The notes under the pieces were generated by a model. That model worked only from the letters and a program-made list of their open reading frames with translations, ran no database searches and was not told where the DNA came from. A stretch of 36,753 nt of DNA from Prevotella sp. (GTDB taxonomy: Bacteria > Bacteroidota > Bacteroidia > Bacteroidales > Bacteroidaceae), in the NCBI GenBank assembly GCA_017474925.1, contig JAFVGN010000058.1:1-36753 (forward strand), given 5' to 3'. Both the position numbers and the translations under genes were made by a program. Of this stretch, positions 1 through 8,093 are shown in pieces (positions within the stretch are counted from its first letter, which is position 1; each line of letters starts with the position of its first letter).

Positions 1-3
1 GAG

Positions 4-147
4 GAGTACTCTAAAAACTCCCCAGTACTCTAACTCCCCAGAAATAATATATCCTCTGCGTTACCTCTGCGAAACTCGGCGGCTCTGCGCGAGACAAAAA
101 CACTCTCTGCGCGAGAATAGAAAATCACTCTCTGCGCGAGAGAACAG
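4..147. repeat. Short direct-repeat cluster (CTCTGCG family)
   Basis: Two kinds of short repeats fill this intergenic stretch. AGTACTCTAA followed by ACTCCCC occurs twice near the start (5-23 and 24-39). From 53 onward CTCTGCG recurs five times, the last two as an identical 16-mer CACTCTCTGCGCGAGA at 101-116 and 126-141. The final unit can fold as CTCTC-TGCGC-GAGAG (128-142). No protein-like reading frame is visible. Comparable CTCTGCG strings occur, to my recollection, between genes in Bacteroidales genomes; that is memory, not a search result. The function is unknown. Confidence 0.6.
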
Positions 148-186
148 AAACTTCAATCACTAACACAAAACTAAACCAAAATCGCT

Positions 187-303
187 ATGAAAAAGAATTC
201 TGTATGGGAGGTAATCCTCCGCATCTTCATCGCGGCTGCTACTGCAGCGCTGACGGCAGTGGGAACGACCAGCTGCATGGGACACGGACCGTTCACGATG
301 TAG
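187..303 (+). CDS. Smalltalk-family micropeptide (38 aa)
   Basis: A 38-residue protein beginning MKKNSVWEVILRIFIAAATA, with one hydrophobic alanine-rich helix (about residues 8-27) and a short tail containing TTSCMGHGP. This is the pattern of the Bacteroidales smalltalk proteins, very short MKK(N/S)xW peptides that commonly sit beside an HU-like DNA-binding gene and an N-acetylmuramoyl-L-alanine amidase gene. Those partners would lie left of the window and cannot be seen. The biochemical role of the family is not known; the helix suggests membrane association. The gene follows the CTCTGCG repeat cluster and is followed by a strong bidirectional terminator at 358-393. Assignment rests on recognition of the sequence style and length. 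Confidence 0.75.
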   Translation: MKKNSVWEVILRIFIAAATAALTAVGTTSCMGHGPFTM

Positions 304-357
304 GATGGCTGATGGATGAAGGCTGAAGGCCGAAAGATGATGGATGATGAACGACAA

Positions 358-393
358 AGAGGGCTGGCAGGCTACGAGAGCTGCCAGTCCTCT
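358..393. terminator. Bidirectional intrinsic terminator
   Basis: AGAGGGCTGGCAG (358-370) pairs with CTGCCAGTCCTCT (381-393), allowing one G-U pair, around a ten-base loop. It lies between the convergent smalltalk gene and cupin gene. On the minus strand the stem runs into a short T-containing tail, and on the plus strand into TTGTTGT, so it can serve both genes. Confidence 0.7.
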
Positions 394-412
394 TGTTGTA
401 TGTGCATTTTGC

Positions 413-946
413 CTAATCCGTAATTTCAGGATGCGGCACGGCTAAAGGCATGTCCTTCTTCGAGAGGTAGAACATGTAGAGGATGACGTCCTTGTCGCCT
501 CGGTTCTCGCCGTGGTGGACGGTGCCTACCATCTCGACGACAGCCTCACCCTCGTGGACCACCTTCTCCTTGCCGTCCTGGCCGATGATGGTCAGTTCGC
601 CCTGTACCAGTATTCCGTAGTTCATCACGGGATGGTGGTGCCAGCCGAGCTTCTGTCCAGCAGGGAAGACATACTTCACAGCCACCAGTTCAGGACGTCC
701 CTTCAAGTAGTCGGGCAGCTCGACGCCGTCCCAGCTCTGGCTGGTGCGAATCAGTTCGGTGTGCTCCACCTGCTTTGCAGGGGCAGGGGCAGACACTTGG
801 GCCTCGGCATTGTCTTTCTGAGGACGTGATTCCTTACAGGAGGTCAGTACGATAGCGCCGCAAAAGGCTATGGTGAGTACCAATAGGCGGGTGGCGGCAA
901 GCACCCAGTTCTTCATTGTTTTCATTGTTGTCTTGTTTGCTTTCAT
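413..946 (-). CDS. Cupin-domain lipoprotein
   Basis: A 177-aa protein with a lipoprotein signal: a hydrophobic stretch ends in LTSC at residues 34-37, so Cys37 is the likely lipidated residue and the protein is exported. Internal starts at Met8 or Met11 would give a more standard signal peptide. Residues about 95-160 form a cupin_2 fold with metal-binding histidines in GWHHHPVMNYG and a second histidine pair in TVHHGENRG, separated by the typical GxL and GEAVV strands. The substrate is unknown; small cupins of this kind include sensors, isomerases and dioxygenases. The upstream PAP2 gene stops one base before this start, so translational coupling is likely and the two products may act together in the envelope. 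Confidence 0.8.
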   Translation of the reverse strand: MKANKTTMKTMKNWVLAATRLLVLTIAFCGAIVLTSCKESRPQKDNAEAQVSAPAPAKQVEHTELIRTSQSWDGVELPDYLKGRPELVAVKYVFPAGQKLGWHHHPVMNYGILVQGELTIIGQDGKEKVVHEGEAVVEMVGTVHHGENRGDKDVILYMFYLSKKDMPLAVPHPEITD

Positions 947-947
947 T

Positions 948-2786
948 TTACAGGTTCACCAGGAATGACAGGCCAATCGTCCAGTAGTTCATGTTCTTCT
1001 TCGTCCTGTATTCCCTGGGGGACAATCCCATATCGTCGTCATATTGGCCCATGGTATCCATGAGGAGGTATGCGCCACTGGTCAGACTCGGCTCTGCGAA
1101 GTGGAAGGGGTCGTAAGTTGCCGTGTATTCCTTGCGGGTGTAGTCGTAGTCGCAGAACAGGCGCCAGGAGAAGTTTGACTTGTACTTGTAGGTCAATGAG
1201 ATGCCCGTGCCATACGAGGTGGACGACTTGGCACCTATGGTGAGGTATTCCCAGTCGTCAGTCCATTTCTCGCCCGTGTTGTTGGGGTACGCCAGGTTGT
1301 CGACATACAGGGATGGATAACCGTCAATCTTCTTGCCAGGACGGTTGTCGAGGCCCATCGTGTAGCTGATGTCCTTGATGTTACCCTCGGCGTGGCCGTC
1401 GATGTCGAGTTCCTGCGTGATGGAACGTCCGATGAGTGCCTTGGCACCTAATGAGAAGTGACTGCTGAGCGGCAGGTTGAAATACAAGCCTACACTACCC
1501 GTAAACTCAGTAATGTGGTCGCTCTTAATGGTGCTATAGAGCTCTGTGACGGGGGCATTGGCATCTAATGAACTCTCTGAGCTGCCGTCATACCCAATCT
1601 TTTCAAAGTAGATCAGCGCGTTTTCGTAATCGGGATTGCCAGCGGGGTAGTCTTGGGGGAAATGAGACTGGTAGGTGGGGCGCAAGCCATCCCAGGCATA
1701 CCAATCCTCCATGTAAGCATAGTCCGTAAAGTCGCCGAAGTCCTTGGCTGACTGGGCCCTGACTCTCAGACGACCGCCGACGCCGATGTACTTGTTGAAG
1801 AAGTAGGCACCTTCTGCATCAACCACCGTAGCGGCGCGGAAATGGATGCTGCGCTTTTCGTCATCACTCCCTTCACCCTCGAACTCAAGGTCTTTGCCAC
1901 CAAGGCCAACACCCATGGAGATGCTGAAGAACGAAGGATTCACCTCGTCGAGGATCAGGTCGTTGCGCAGCAGGCCTTTCTGCTTGAACATCAGGTCGCA
2001 GAGGGCATAGCCCAACTCGGTCGACATGATACCGATGCCGGCACCAGACATCACGTCGCTGATCCAGTGACGGTTGTTCAGCACGCGCATCACACCTGTA
2101 GCCGTGGCTACACCATAGCCTGCTACTGACCACCAGGGCGAACGTGTCAGACCGTACTCCTTGTGCAACAGCGTAGCACCCACGAAGGCTGTGGCCGTAT
2201 GGCCTGAAGGCCACGAGTTGGCGGTGGAGCCGTCAGGACGCATCTCCTTGGCGGTATACTTGATGCCATTGACCAGAACGGCCATGATGGCATACGACAT
2301 ACCAGCACTGGCCAGCAGTCGTGGCCAGTCGCTACGTCCCTCGTAGCCGCCCAGTTTCAGACCAACAACCATAGCAGGGCCGAAGAACTGCGTGTAGTCG
2401 TCGATACCCGTCTTGAAGTCGGTCAGGAGCTGGGTGTTCTTCTTACCACCCTGTTCAGCCTTTGCATTGACACGGAACATGGCCTTGTCGCTCTTGAGGG
2501 CCCAGCCTGCCAAGAACAGGGGGATGCCGACGAAGGTCATGTCGTCCATGAACTTGTAGGGCTTGACGCCTGGATTGGTCTTCGTCTTGAAGAAGTCGAA
2601 GTCCATCTTGTGACTAGTGGAAGGTGCGGTCAAGTCGAGGCTTGGGGAAGTCTCGGACACGTCAACCAGTTCGGCCTTCATTTCTGGAACTTCTAACGTC
2701 AGGGGCTCCATGTCCTGATAGTTGTCTGCGTTGGCCTGAACTGTCAGGGCAACGGCGATCATTGTTAAATAATGTCGGATATTCAT
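948..2786 (-). CDS. PAP2-family phosphatase with C-terminal beta-barrel-like half
   Basis: A 612-aa exported protein with a signal peptide (residues 1 to about 20). Residues about 80-265 are a PAP2/type 2 phosphatidic acid phosphatase domain with all three signature motifs: Lys176-x6-Arg183-Pro184, Ser194-Gly195-His196 in PSGH, and Arg234-x5-His240-x3-Asp244. The family hydrolyses phosphate monoesters of lipids or polyprenyl and lipid A carriers through a phosphohistidine intermediate. The remaining roughly 340 residues carry no second catalytic motif. They alternate aromatic and polar residues in segments resembling outer-membrane strands and end in YWTIGLSFLVNL. A periplasm-facing enzyme tethered to the outer membrane is an inference. 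The gene is first in a two-gene unit with the cupin lipoprotein. The substrate cannot be told. Confidence 0.85.
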   Translation of the reverse strand: MNIRHYLTMIAVALTVQANADNYQDMEPLTLEVPEMKAELVDVSETSPSLDLTAPSTSHKMDFDFFKTKTNPGVKPYKFMDDMTFVGIPLFLAGWALKSDKAMFRVNAKAEQGGKKNTQLLTDFKTGIDDYTQFFGPAMVVGLKLGGYEGRSDWPRLLASAGMSYAIMAVLVNGIKYTAKEMRPDGSTANSWPSGHTATAFVGATLLHKEYGLTRSPWWSVAGYGVATATGVMRVLNNRHWISDVMSGAGIGIMSTELGYALCDLMFKQKGLLRNDLILDEVNPSFFSISMGVGLGGKDLEFEGEGSDDEKRSIHFRAATVVDAEGAYFFNKYIGVGGRLRVRAQSAKDFGDFTDYAYMEDWYAWDGLRPTYQSHFPQDYPAGNPDYENALIYFEKIGYDGSSESSLDANAPVTELYSTIKSDHITEFTGSVGLYFNLPLSSHFSLGAKALIGRSITQELDIDGHAEGNIKDISYTMGLDNRPGKKIDGYPSLYVDNLAYPNNTGEKWTDDWEYLTIGAKSSTSYGTGISLTYKYKSNFSWRLFCDYDYTRKEYTATYDPFHFAEPSLTSGAYLLMDTMGQYDDDMGLSPREYRTKKNMNYWTIGLSFLVNL

Positions 2787-2793
2787 TGTATTA

Positions 2794-2801
2794 CAAATTT
2801 A
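2794..2801 (-). promoter_or_regulatory. Possible -7 box of the PAP2-cupin unit
   Basis: TAAATTTG on the minus strand fits the Bacteroidetes TAnnTTTG core, but ends only about seven bases before the ATG, which would make the transcript nearly leaderless. No matching -33 box was found. Confidence 0.3.
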
Positions 2802-2845
2802 AATGTTTTAATCATTGTAGTTTTGGGTAATTCTTGTTTTCGTAG

Positions 2846-3397
2846 TTATATGACCAGTCGTTCATAAGCATAAATATTCGCTTCATAGTTCATATATTGG
2901 CGGAACATCTGCTTAAGCGCAGCTACATCGACTGGTTCCTGTGAACATGCGAATGCGTACTCGATGTCATTATAGCATGCGTACCACTGGCTTTCATGAA
3001 ACCCGTTCTGCAGATAGAAAGCCCGCCTGCGCTCACGTTGGGTGCGAGTGACGTTGTCGCTTGGTTGAAGAATGCTCTCGTAAGCAAGCGTGATCTGCCT
3101 GCCACGATGCTTCTCAACCAAAGCATGCAACGCCTGAGAGCCAATGCCGGAAGAGCGCAATTCCGGACAAATGGCGAAAAAAGACAGAAATAATATCTTC
3201 TCGTCCTCAAGGACGACGAAGAATCCGGCAAACTGACGGGCTACCTCTTCGGTATAAATGCCATACAATGTTGCCGACATACTATTCAATATGGTAGACA
3301 TCATGACGCGCGCTCTATCATGGAATGCTTCCGAGAAAAGCTCCCAGACTCGTGGAATGTCTGAATGATTCTGCGTTAATTTTATGATTGAAATCAT
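2846..3397 (-). CDS. GNAT-family N-acetyltransferase
   Basis: A 183-aa protein read from the ATG giving MISIIKLTQN. The reading frame extends upstream, but those residues look unlike protein and have no ATG. The acetyl-CoA binding motif A of the GNAT fold is visible as FFAICPELRSSGIGSQALHAL, where RSSGIG is the pyrophosphate-binding loop. A later motif-B-like segment RRAFYLQNGFHES matches the usual FYxxxGF ending. The acceptor (small molecule or protein) cannot be deduced. The gene stands alone between the PAP2 and M13 genes on the same strand, with long gaps on both sides, so it is probably transcribed separately. Confidence 0.8.
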   Translation of the reverse strand: MISIIKLTQNHSDIPRVWELFSEAFHDRARVMMSTILNSMSATLYGIYTEEVARQFAGFFVVLEDEKILFLSFFAICPELRSSGIGSQALHALVEKHRGRQITLAYESILQPSDNVTRTQRERRRAFYLQNGFHESQWYACYNDIEYAFACSQEPVDVAALKQMFRQYMNYEANIYAYERLVI

Positions 3398-3523
3398 TTC
3401 CCTTAATAGATAATTGAATAGTATAGTATAGAATATGACGAAGTCATCCCTGCCACGACAGCAATGACAACGCCATATATTTTGATTCCCCTTTTTAGTT
3501 TTGTCTGCATTGATCCTGTTTTG

Positions 3524-3550
3524 CAAATTTAACTTTATTGCGCAAAATTA
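3524..3550 (-). promoter_or_regulatory. Possible promoter cores upstream of the GNAT gene
   Basis: Two minus-strand octamers fit TAnnTTTG: TAAATTTG (3524-3531) and TAATTTTG (3543-3550). The second lies in an AAAATTA/TAATTTT inverted repeat (3544-3559). Either would give a leader of over 100 bases. Nothing else is recognisable in the gap 3398-3671. Confidence 0.3.
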
Positions 3551-3671
3551 GTTAATTTTCTCCAAAACGCCATGTCTTGAACGCGCAATCTATACATTTT
3601 TGCATATTTTGTAACAAGTTTTGCAGATTTTGATACTCAGGCTTTGCAGAATTAACTGTTTCGTGCATATG

Positions 3672-5687
3672 TCACCATACCAATGCCCTTTTCTCCTTGG
3701 GGATGAACATCTTGTCGGTGGGCTGGATGTTGAAGGCATCGTACCAGCTGTCAAGCATCGGCAGGGCGGCATTCACACGCAAGTTGTTGGGGGAATGGAC
3801 GTCACTATTGACGATGTAGGCAAGTAACTCAGGCGTCACGTTGCTGGCCCAGATGCGGGCATAGGCCAGATAGAAGCGCTGGGCTGGGGTGAAGCCTTCC
3901 TTTGCCTCCATCGGCTCCTGCTTCATGCGGTCCTCAAAGGCGCGGTAGGCCACCTGAATACCACCATTGTCACCGATGTTCTCGCCAAGGGTCTTCTGGC
4001 CGTTCACCTTCAGGCCGGGCAGTGCCTCCTGCTCTGAGAACCAGTCGGCGAGCACCTTGGTGCGCTCATCGTATTTCGCCTTGTCTTCGGGTGCCCACCA
4101 GTTGACCAGGTTACCGTCCTTGTCGAACTGACAGCCCTCATCGTCGAAGCCATGACTCATCTCGTGGCCGATGACAGTACCGACAGCACCGTAGTTGGAG
4201 ACATAATCAGACTCAGGATCGAAGAACGGGGGCTGCAGGATGGCAGCGGGGAAGTTGATGCTGTTGAACATCGGGTTATAGAAGGCGTTCACCGTCTGAG
4301 GTGTGCATGCCATCCTGGTCTTATCGACGGGCTTGCGCCAGTGCTTACGTATATTGGCGGCACGTATCTCCTGGCTAATGCGGATAAAGTTCTCTATGAG
4401 GTTCTGGTCCTCGCGGATGTCGACGAACTTCTCCATGTCCTCCCACTTGTTAGGATAACCTACGTTGATATACATGGCGTGCAACTTCTCTATGGCCTTG
4501 GCCTTGGTGGAGTCGCTCATCCAGGTGTTCTCCTTCAGTCGCTCCTCAAAAGCCTGCTGCAGGTCTTTTACCAGGCGGTAGACACGCTGCTTGCTGGTTT
4601 CGGGGAAATATTCTGCCACGTAGAGCTTGCCGATGGTCTCGCCCAGATTGCCACTGATGACGGAGACGGCACGCTTCCAGCGGGGCTCCTGCTCCTGCAC
4701 GCCGCTGATAGCCTTGCTGGCCTCGAAGGCACGGTCGGTGAAGGCATCGCTGAGGAAACGGCCATAGGCTTTGATGACTTTGATCTCCATATAGGCCTTC
4801 AGGTCCTCGACACTCGTCTCAGCCAGCACCTTCTCCACCTCATGCAGGGGCTCCAGCTGGTTCACGTCCACCATGTCGATATCCTGCGGATAGTCGAGGG
4901 CGTCGCGATAGCCTATCCAGTTGATGCCACTGAAATCCTTCAACAGCTGCTCCCACGGCATCACATGGATGGTCTTATACGGGTCGCGCTGATCCACCTG
5001 ATTCAGCGTCTTCACGCCGATCCTGTGCTCGATGGCCCATGCGGCCTCCATCATGCGCTCAGCGTCGGCATCGCTGTTGCCCACCATCTTCAGGAAGTCC
5101 TTGTTCAGGCTCTTGAAGGCTTTCACTACAGCCTGCTGCTGCTCGTTGGGCTCGGTATAGTACTCCTGGGGCAGCGATGCACCGCCATGGCCTGCGCTGA
5201 ACATATACTCTGACGAGTTATAGGGGTTCAGGCCCAGGCTGATACCGTAAGGAGCGGTGTTAAAGCCCTTGGCATCAAAGTCGGCCATCAGCTTCAGAGC
5301 CTCCTCACGGGTCTTGATGGCACGTACCTGCTTCAGGTAGGGCAGTATCGGCTCGTAGCCCATCTTGTTGCGGCCCACGCTGTCCATGTAGAGGCGATAG
5401 AGCGCACCTATCTTCTGCCCGTCGCTGCCCTGAGGCAAATTCATCTCTGAGGCATACTTCATAATCAGCGCATTGATGTGCTTGTTGTTCAGCTCCTCCA
5501 GATCCACGAACGCACCGTTCATCGGGTGCTCCTTGTCCAGCGGGTTGTCCTTCAGCCATGTGCCGACGGCATACTGCCAGAAGTCGTCACCAGGCTTCAC
5601 ACTCAGGTCCATGTTCGCTTTCAAACTTTGTGCCGTACTTACCAAGCTCACGAAGGCGAGAGCTACGACAAACATCAATTTTTTCAT
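3672..5687 (-). CDS. Secreted M13-family zinc metallopeptidase (PepO/neprilysin-like)
   Basis: A 671-aa protein of standard M13 length with a signal peptide (MKKLMFVVALAFVSLVSTAQ). The zinc site is His508-Glu509-x-x-His512 in VIGHEMSHGFDDEG, the third ligand is Glu569 in GENIGDNGG with Asp573 four residues on, and the substrate-binding NAFYNP motif occurs upstream. The protein ends in ALVW; many family members end in a CxxW-type tetrapeptide, so the final disulfide cysteine is absent, as is common for bacterial forms. M13 enzymes cleave oligopeptides on the amino side of hydrophobic residues. Exported Bacteroidales members act in the periplasm or at the surface in peptide feeding. The gene is monocistronic and divergent from the GH127 gene. 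Confidence 0.93.
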   Translation of the reverse strand: MKKLMFVVALAFVSLVSTAQSLKANMDLSVKPGDDFWQYAVGTWLKDNPLDKEHPMNGAFVDLEELNNKHINALIMKYASEMNLPQGSDGQKIGALYRLYMDSVGRNKMGYEPILPYLKQVRAIKTREEALKLMADFDAKGFNTAPYGISLGLNPYNSSEYMFSAGHGGASLPQEYYTEPNEQQQAVVKAFKSLNKDFLKMVGNSDADAERMMEAAWAIEHRIGVKTLNQVDQRDPYKTIHVMPWEQLLKDFSGINWIGYRDALDYPQDIDMVDVNQLEPLHEVEKVLAETSVEDLKAYMEIKVIKAYGRFLSDAFTDRAFEASKAISGVQEQEPRWKRAVSVISGNLGETIGKLYVAEYFPETSKQRVYRLVKDLQQAFEERLKENTWMSDSTKAKAIEKLHAMYINVGYPNKWEDMEKFVDIREDQNLIENFIRISQEIRAANIRKHWRKPVDKTRMACTPQTVNAFYNPMFNSINFPAAILQPPFFDPESDYVSNYGAVGTVIGHEMSHGFDDEGCQFDKDGNLVNWWAPEDKAKYDERTKVLADWFSEQEALPGLKVNGQKTLGENIGDNGGIQVAYRAFEDRMKQEPMEAKEGFTPAQRFYLAYARIWASNVTPELLAYIVNSDVHSPNNLRVNAALPMLDSWYDAFNIQPTDKMFIPKEKRALVW

Positions 5688-5719
5688 ATCATTATTGTTT
5701 TAAGTTATACATTTCTTTG

Positions 5720-5727
5720 CAAAGATA
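5720..5727 (-). promoter_or_regulatory. -7 box of the M13 peptidase gene
   Basis: TATCTTTG on the minus strand matches TAnnTTTG and lies 32 bases before the ATG. The rest of the 5688-5890 intergenic stretch is AT-rich and holds no reading frame. No clear core was found for the divergent GH127 gene. Confidence 0.5.
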
Positions 5728-5890
5728 GAAAAAAATCTTCTAAACGTATTAATTTCTTAACATCTTTTTCTAAATTTTTTTTAAGAACCAAGCGGACTCG
5801 GGTTGTCCAGGTAGTTCCTCCATCATGTAGTGACGACAGAACGGGACGATGTGCGTCTTTAAGATAAAAGTAAAAAAAGAAGTTAAGAGT

Positions 5891-7957
5891 ATGAAGAAAA
5901 TTGTTAGCGTGGTTTTATGGAGCTGCTGTGTGATGACAGCGGCGGCACAGGGTCTGACGGACATGAGTAACAGCCAGCAGGCGAAGATGAACGGTCTGCC
6001 GTTGGGCTCAGCCAAATGGACGGGTGGTTTCTGGGGTGACCGTTTCCAACTGTTCTCGACCACTGGCGTCTGGTCGATGTGGGACACATGGAACACGCCG
6101 TGGGAGACGCTCGACGCCAACGGTAACCACGGCAGTCACGGATTCCGCAATTTCGAGGTGGCAGCAGGCACCGTCAAAGGCAAGCACCACGGTCCCCCGT
6201 TCCACGACGGTGACATGTATAAGTGGCTGGAGGCTTGTGCATCGGTCTATGCCGTAACCAAGAATCCTGAGTTGGATGCGCTGATGGACAAGTTCATCGC
6301 CCAGGTGGCGCTGGCCCAGCGCAACGACGGGTATATCCACACGCCAGTGGTGATATCGGAACGCAATCAGGGCATCGACAGCCACGCTGGCACAGAGAAC
6401 GCGGCAGGCATCGAGATAGGCAAAGACCAGCAGCACGCCTTCGCCTCGCGGCTCAACTTCGAGACCTACAACCTGGGGCACCTGATGACGGCAGGCATCA
6501 TCCACAAGCGCGCAACGGGCAAGACCACCTTGTTTGAGTGCGGCAAGAAAGCTGCCGACTTCCTCTACAACTTCCTGACGAACGACGCCGCCGAGCTGTC
6601 GCGCAACGCCATCTGTCCCAGCCACTACATGGGGGCTGCCGAGATGTACCGCGAGACGGGCGACGAGAAATACCTGACGCTGGCCAAGGGACTGATAGCC
6701 ATCCGCGACAGCGTGACAAACGGCGAAGACCATAACCAGGACCGCCACAAGCTGCGCGACCAATACGAGGCCATGGGACATGCCGTGCGCGCCAACTACC
6801 TGTATGCGGGTGTGGCCGACCTCTATGCCGAGACGGGCGAGGAGCAGCTGATGAAGAACCTCTCGGCCATCTGGAATGACATTGTCAACCACAAGATATA
6901 CATCATGGGCGGCTGCGGGGCACTCTACGACGGCGTGTCGCCCGACGGCACCACCTACAACCAGCCCAGCATCCAGCAGATACACCAGGCTTACGGACGC
7001 CAGTTCCAGCTGCCCCAGGAGGCTGCCCACAACGAGATATGTGCGCAGATAGGCATGATGCTCTTCTCGTGGCGCATGTTCCTGACCACGATGGACCCGC
7101 AATACATCGACAACATCGAGAACGAGCTCTACAACGGCATCCTCTCGGGCATCTCGCTCGACGGCAAGGACTTCTTCTACACCGAGGCCCTGCGCCGCAC
7201 CAAGGAGTTCCCGTACGTGATGCGATGGCCCAAGCACCGCCAGCGCTACATCTCGTGCTTCTGCTGTCCCCCCAACACGCTGCGCACGCTCTGTCAGGCA
7301 CAGGAGTACGCATACGCCATGAACAAAGACACGCTGTGGGTGAATCTGTACGGCCAGAACAGCCTGAAGACCAAGGATCTGGAAGTGGAGCAGACGACGG
7401 ACTATCCCTGGGACGGACACATCACGCTGACCATCAAGAAAGCAAAGTCGCTGGCCAGCATCCGTATGCATATTCCCAGCTGGTCGGAAGACATGCAGCT
7501 GAAGCTGAACGGACAGCCCATCCTGGCAGAGGACCTGAGACAGCCCCGCAAGTGGAAGAAGGGCGACACGATAGAGCTTGACCTGCGCATGGAGCCACGG
7601 CTCATGGAAGCCAATCCGCTGGTGGAGGAAGCCAAGAACCAGGTTGCCGTCATGCGCGGACCCATTGTGTACTGTCTGGAGGGTGAAGACATCGAGGGCG
7701 GACACCGCATCAACGACATAGCCATTCCCACAGACGTCCGCTTCACAGAAACGAAGATGACCATAGACGGTCACGAAATGACGGCCCTTGAGGCCGACGT
7801 TCCGTTGGTCAACCAGGACTTCTGGCGCAACGACGAACTGTATCGCGTGATACGTCCCATGAAGGAGCAGAAAGTCCACATCCGTCTCATTCCCTACTAC
7901 GCCTGGGACAACCGAGGCATTCAGGACATGTCCGTATGGCTGCCGCTGAAACGGTAG
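5891..7957 (+). CDS. GH127-type beta-L-arabinofuranosidase (former DUF1680)
   Basis: A 688-aa protein started at the ATG giving MKKIVSVVLWSCCVMTAAAQG, a clean signal peptide; an upstream in-frame ATG adds only charged residues. The body is the alpha/alpha-barrel plus beta-sandwich type of former DUF1680. The cysteine-dependent active site of the family is visible: Glu382 and Cys384 in HNEICAQ, and Cys458-Cys459 in CFCCPPNTLR. These correspond in order and spacing to the zinc-binding Glu, Cys, Cys and Cys of Bifidobacterium HypBA1, where the first Cys of the CC pair is the nucleophile. The enzyme would release terminal beta-L-arabinofuranose in the periplasm. GH146 is a close alternative family. 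The gene is alone and ends at a strong terminator. Its long antisense reading frames are shadows. Confidence 0.88.
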   Translation: MKKIVSVVLWSCCVMTAAAQGLTDMSNSQQAKMNGLPLGSAKWTGGFWGDRFQLFSTTGVWSMWDTWNTPWETLDANGNHGSHGFRNFEVAAGTVKGKHHGPPFHDGDMYKWLEACASVYAVTKNPELDALMDKFIAQVALAQRNDGYIHTPVVISERNQGIDSHAGTENAAGIEIGKDQQHAFASRLNFETYNLGHLMTAGIIHKRATGKTTLFECGKKAADFLYNFLTNDAAELSRNAICPSHYMGAAEMYRETGDEKYLTLAKGLIAIRDSVTNGEDHNQDRHKLRDQYEAMGHAVRANYLYAGVADLYAETGEEQLMKNLSAIWNDIVNHKIYIMGGCGALYDGVSPDGTTYNQPSIQQIHQAYGRQFQLPQEAAHNEICAQIGMMLFSWRMFLTTMDPQYIDNIENELYNGILSGISLDGKDFFYTEALRRTKEFPYVMRWPKHRQRYISCFCCPPNTLRTLCQAQEYAYAMNKDTLWVNLYGQNSLKTKDLEVEQTTDYPWDGHITLTIKKAKSLASIRMHIPSWSEDMQLKLNGQPILAEDLRQPRKWKKGDTIELDLRMEPRLMEANPLVEEAKNQVAVMRGPIVYCLEGEDIEGGHRINDIAIPTDVRFTETKMTIDGHEMTALEADVPLVNQDFWRNDELYRVIRPMKEQKVHIRLIPYYAWDNRGIQDMSVWLPLKR

Positions 7958-7984
7958 CCGACAGCGCCAACAGGCGACAGGCGT

Positions 7985-8020
7985 TAGCCCCTGCAACTGC
8001 GGGGGCTATTCCTTTTTCTT
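7985..8020 (+). terminator. Intrinsic terminator of the GH127 gene
   Basis: TAGCCCC (7985-7991) pairs with GGGGCTA (8002-8008) around a ten-base loop, followed by TTCCTTTTTCTT. There is no T-run in the opposite direction, so it serves only the rightward gene. Confidence 0.75.
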
Positions 8021-8093
8021 GTTCAGGTAGATCAATATGCCTGCAATCACAAGCACTACTACTGCAATAATATGCAATCAATATGCCTGTATT

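Noticed and set aside
160-357. A minus-strand 65-codon frame over the smalltalk gene
   Set aside because: The plus-strand smalltalk reading has a typical family start and length; the minus frame shows only low-complexity His, Ser and Arg.
4152-5213. A 353-codon open frame antisense to the M13 peptidase
   Set aside because: It is a shadow of a well-supported gene, with no start context or recognisable motif.
6008-7996. A 662-codon open frame antisense to the GH127 gene
   Set aside because: It mirrors the real gene, which has a signal peptide and active-site cysteines. The antisense product is rich in His, Val and Leu from codon bias and has no domain pattern.
8021-8090. A minus-strand hydrophobic peptide ending IYLNKKKE downstream of ald
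   Set aside because: It looks like a single membrane helix, but only a TTG can start it and an in-frame stop lies directly before that. It may be a remnant, possibly related to the 13-bp direct repeat here.
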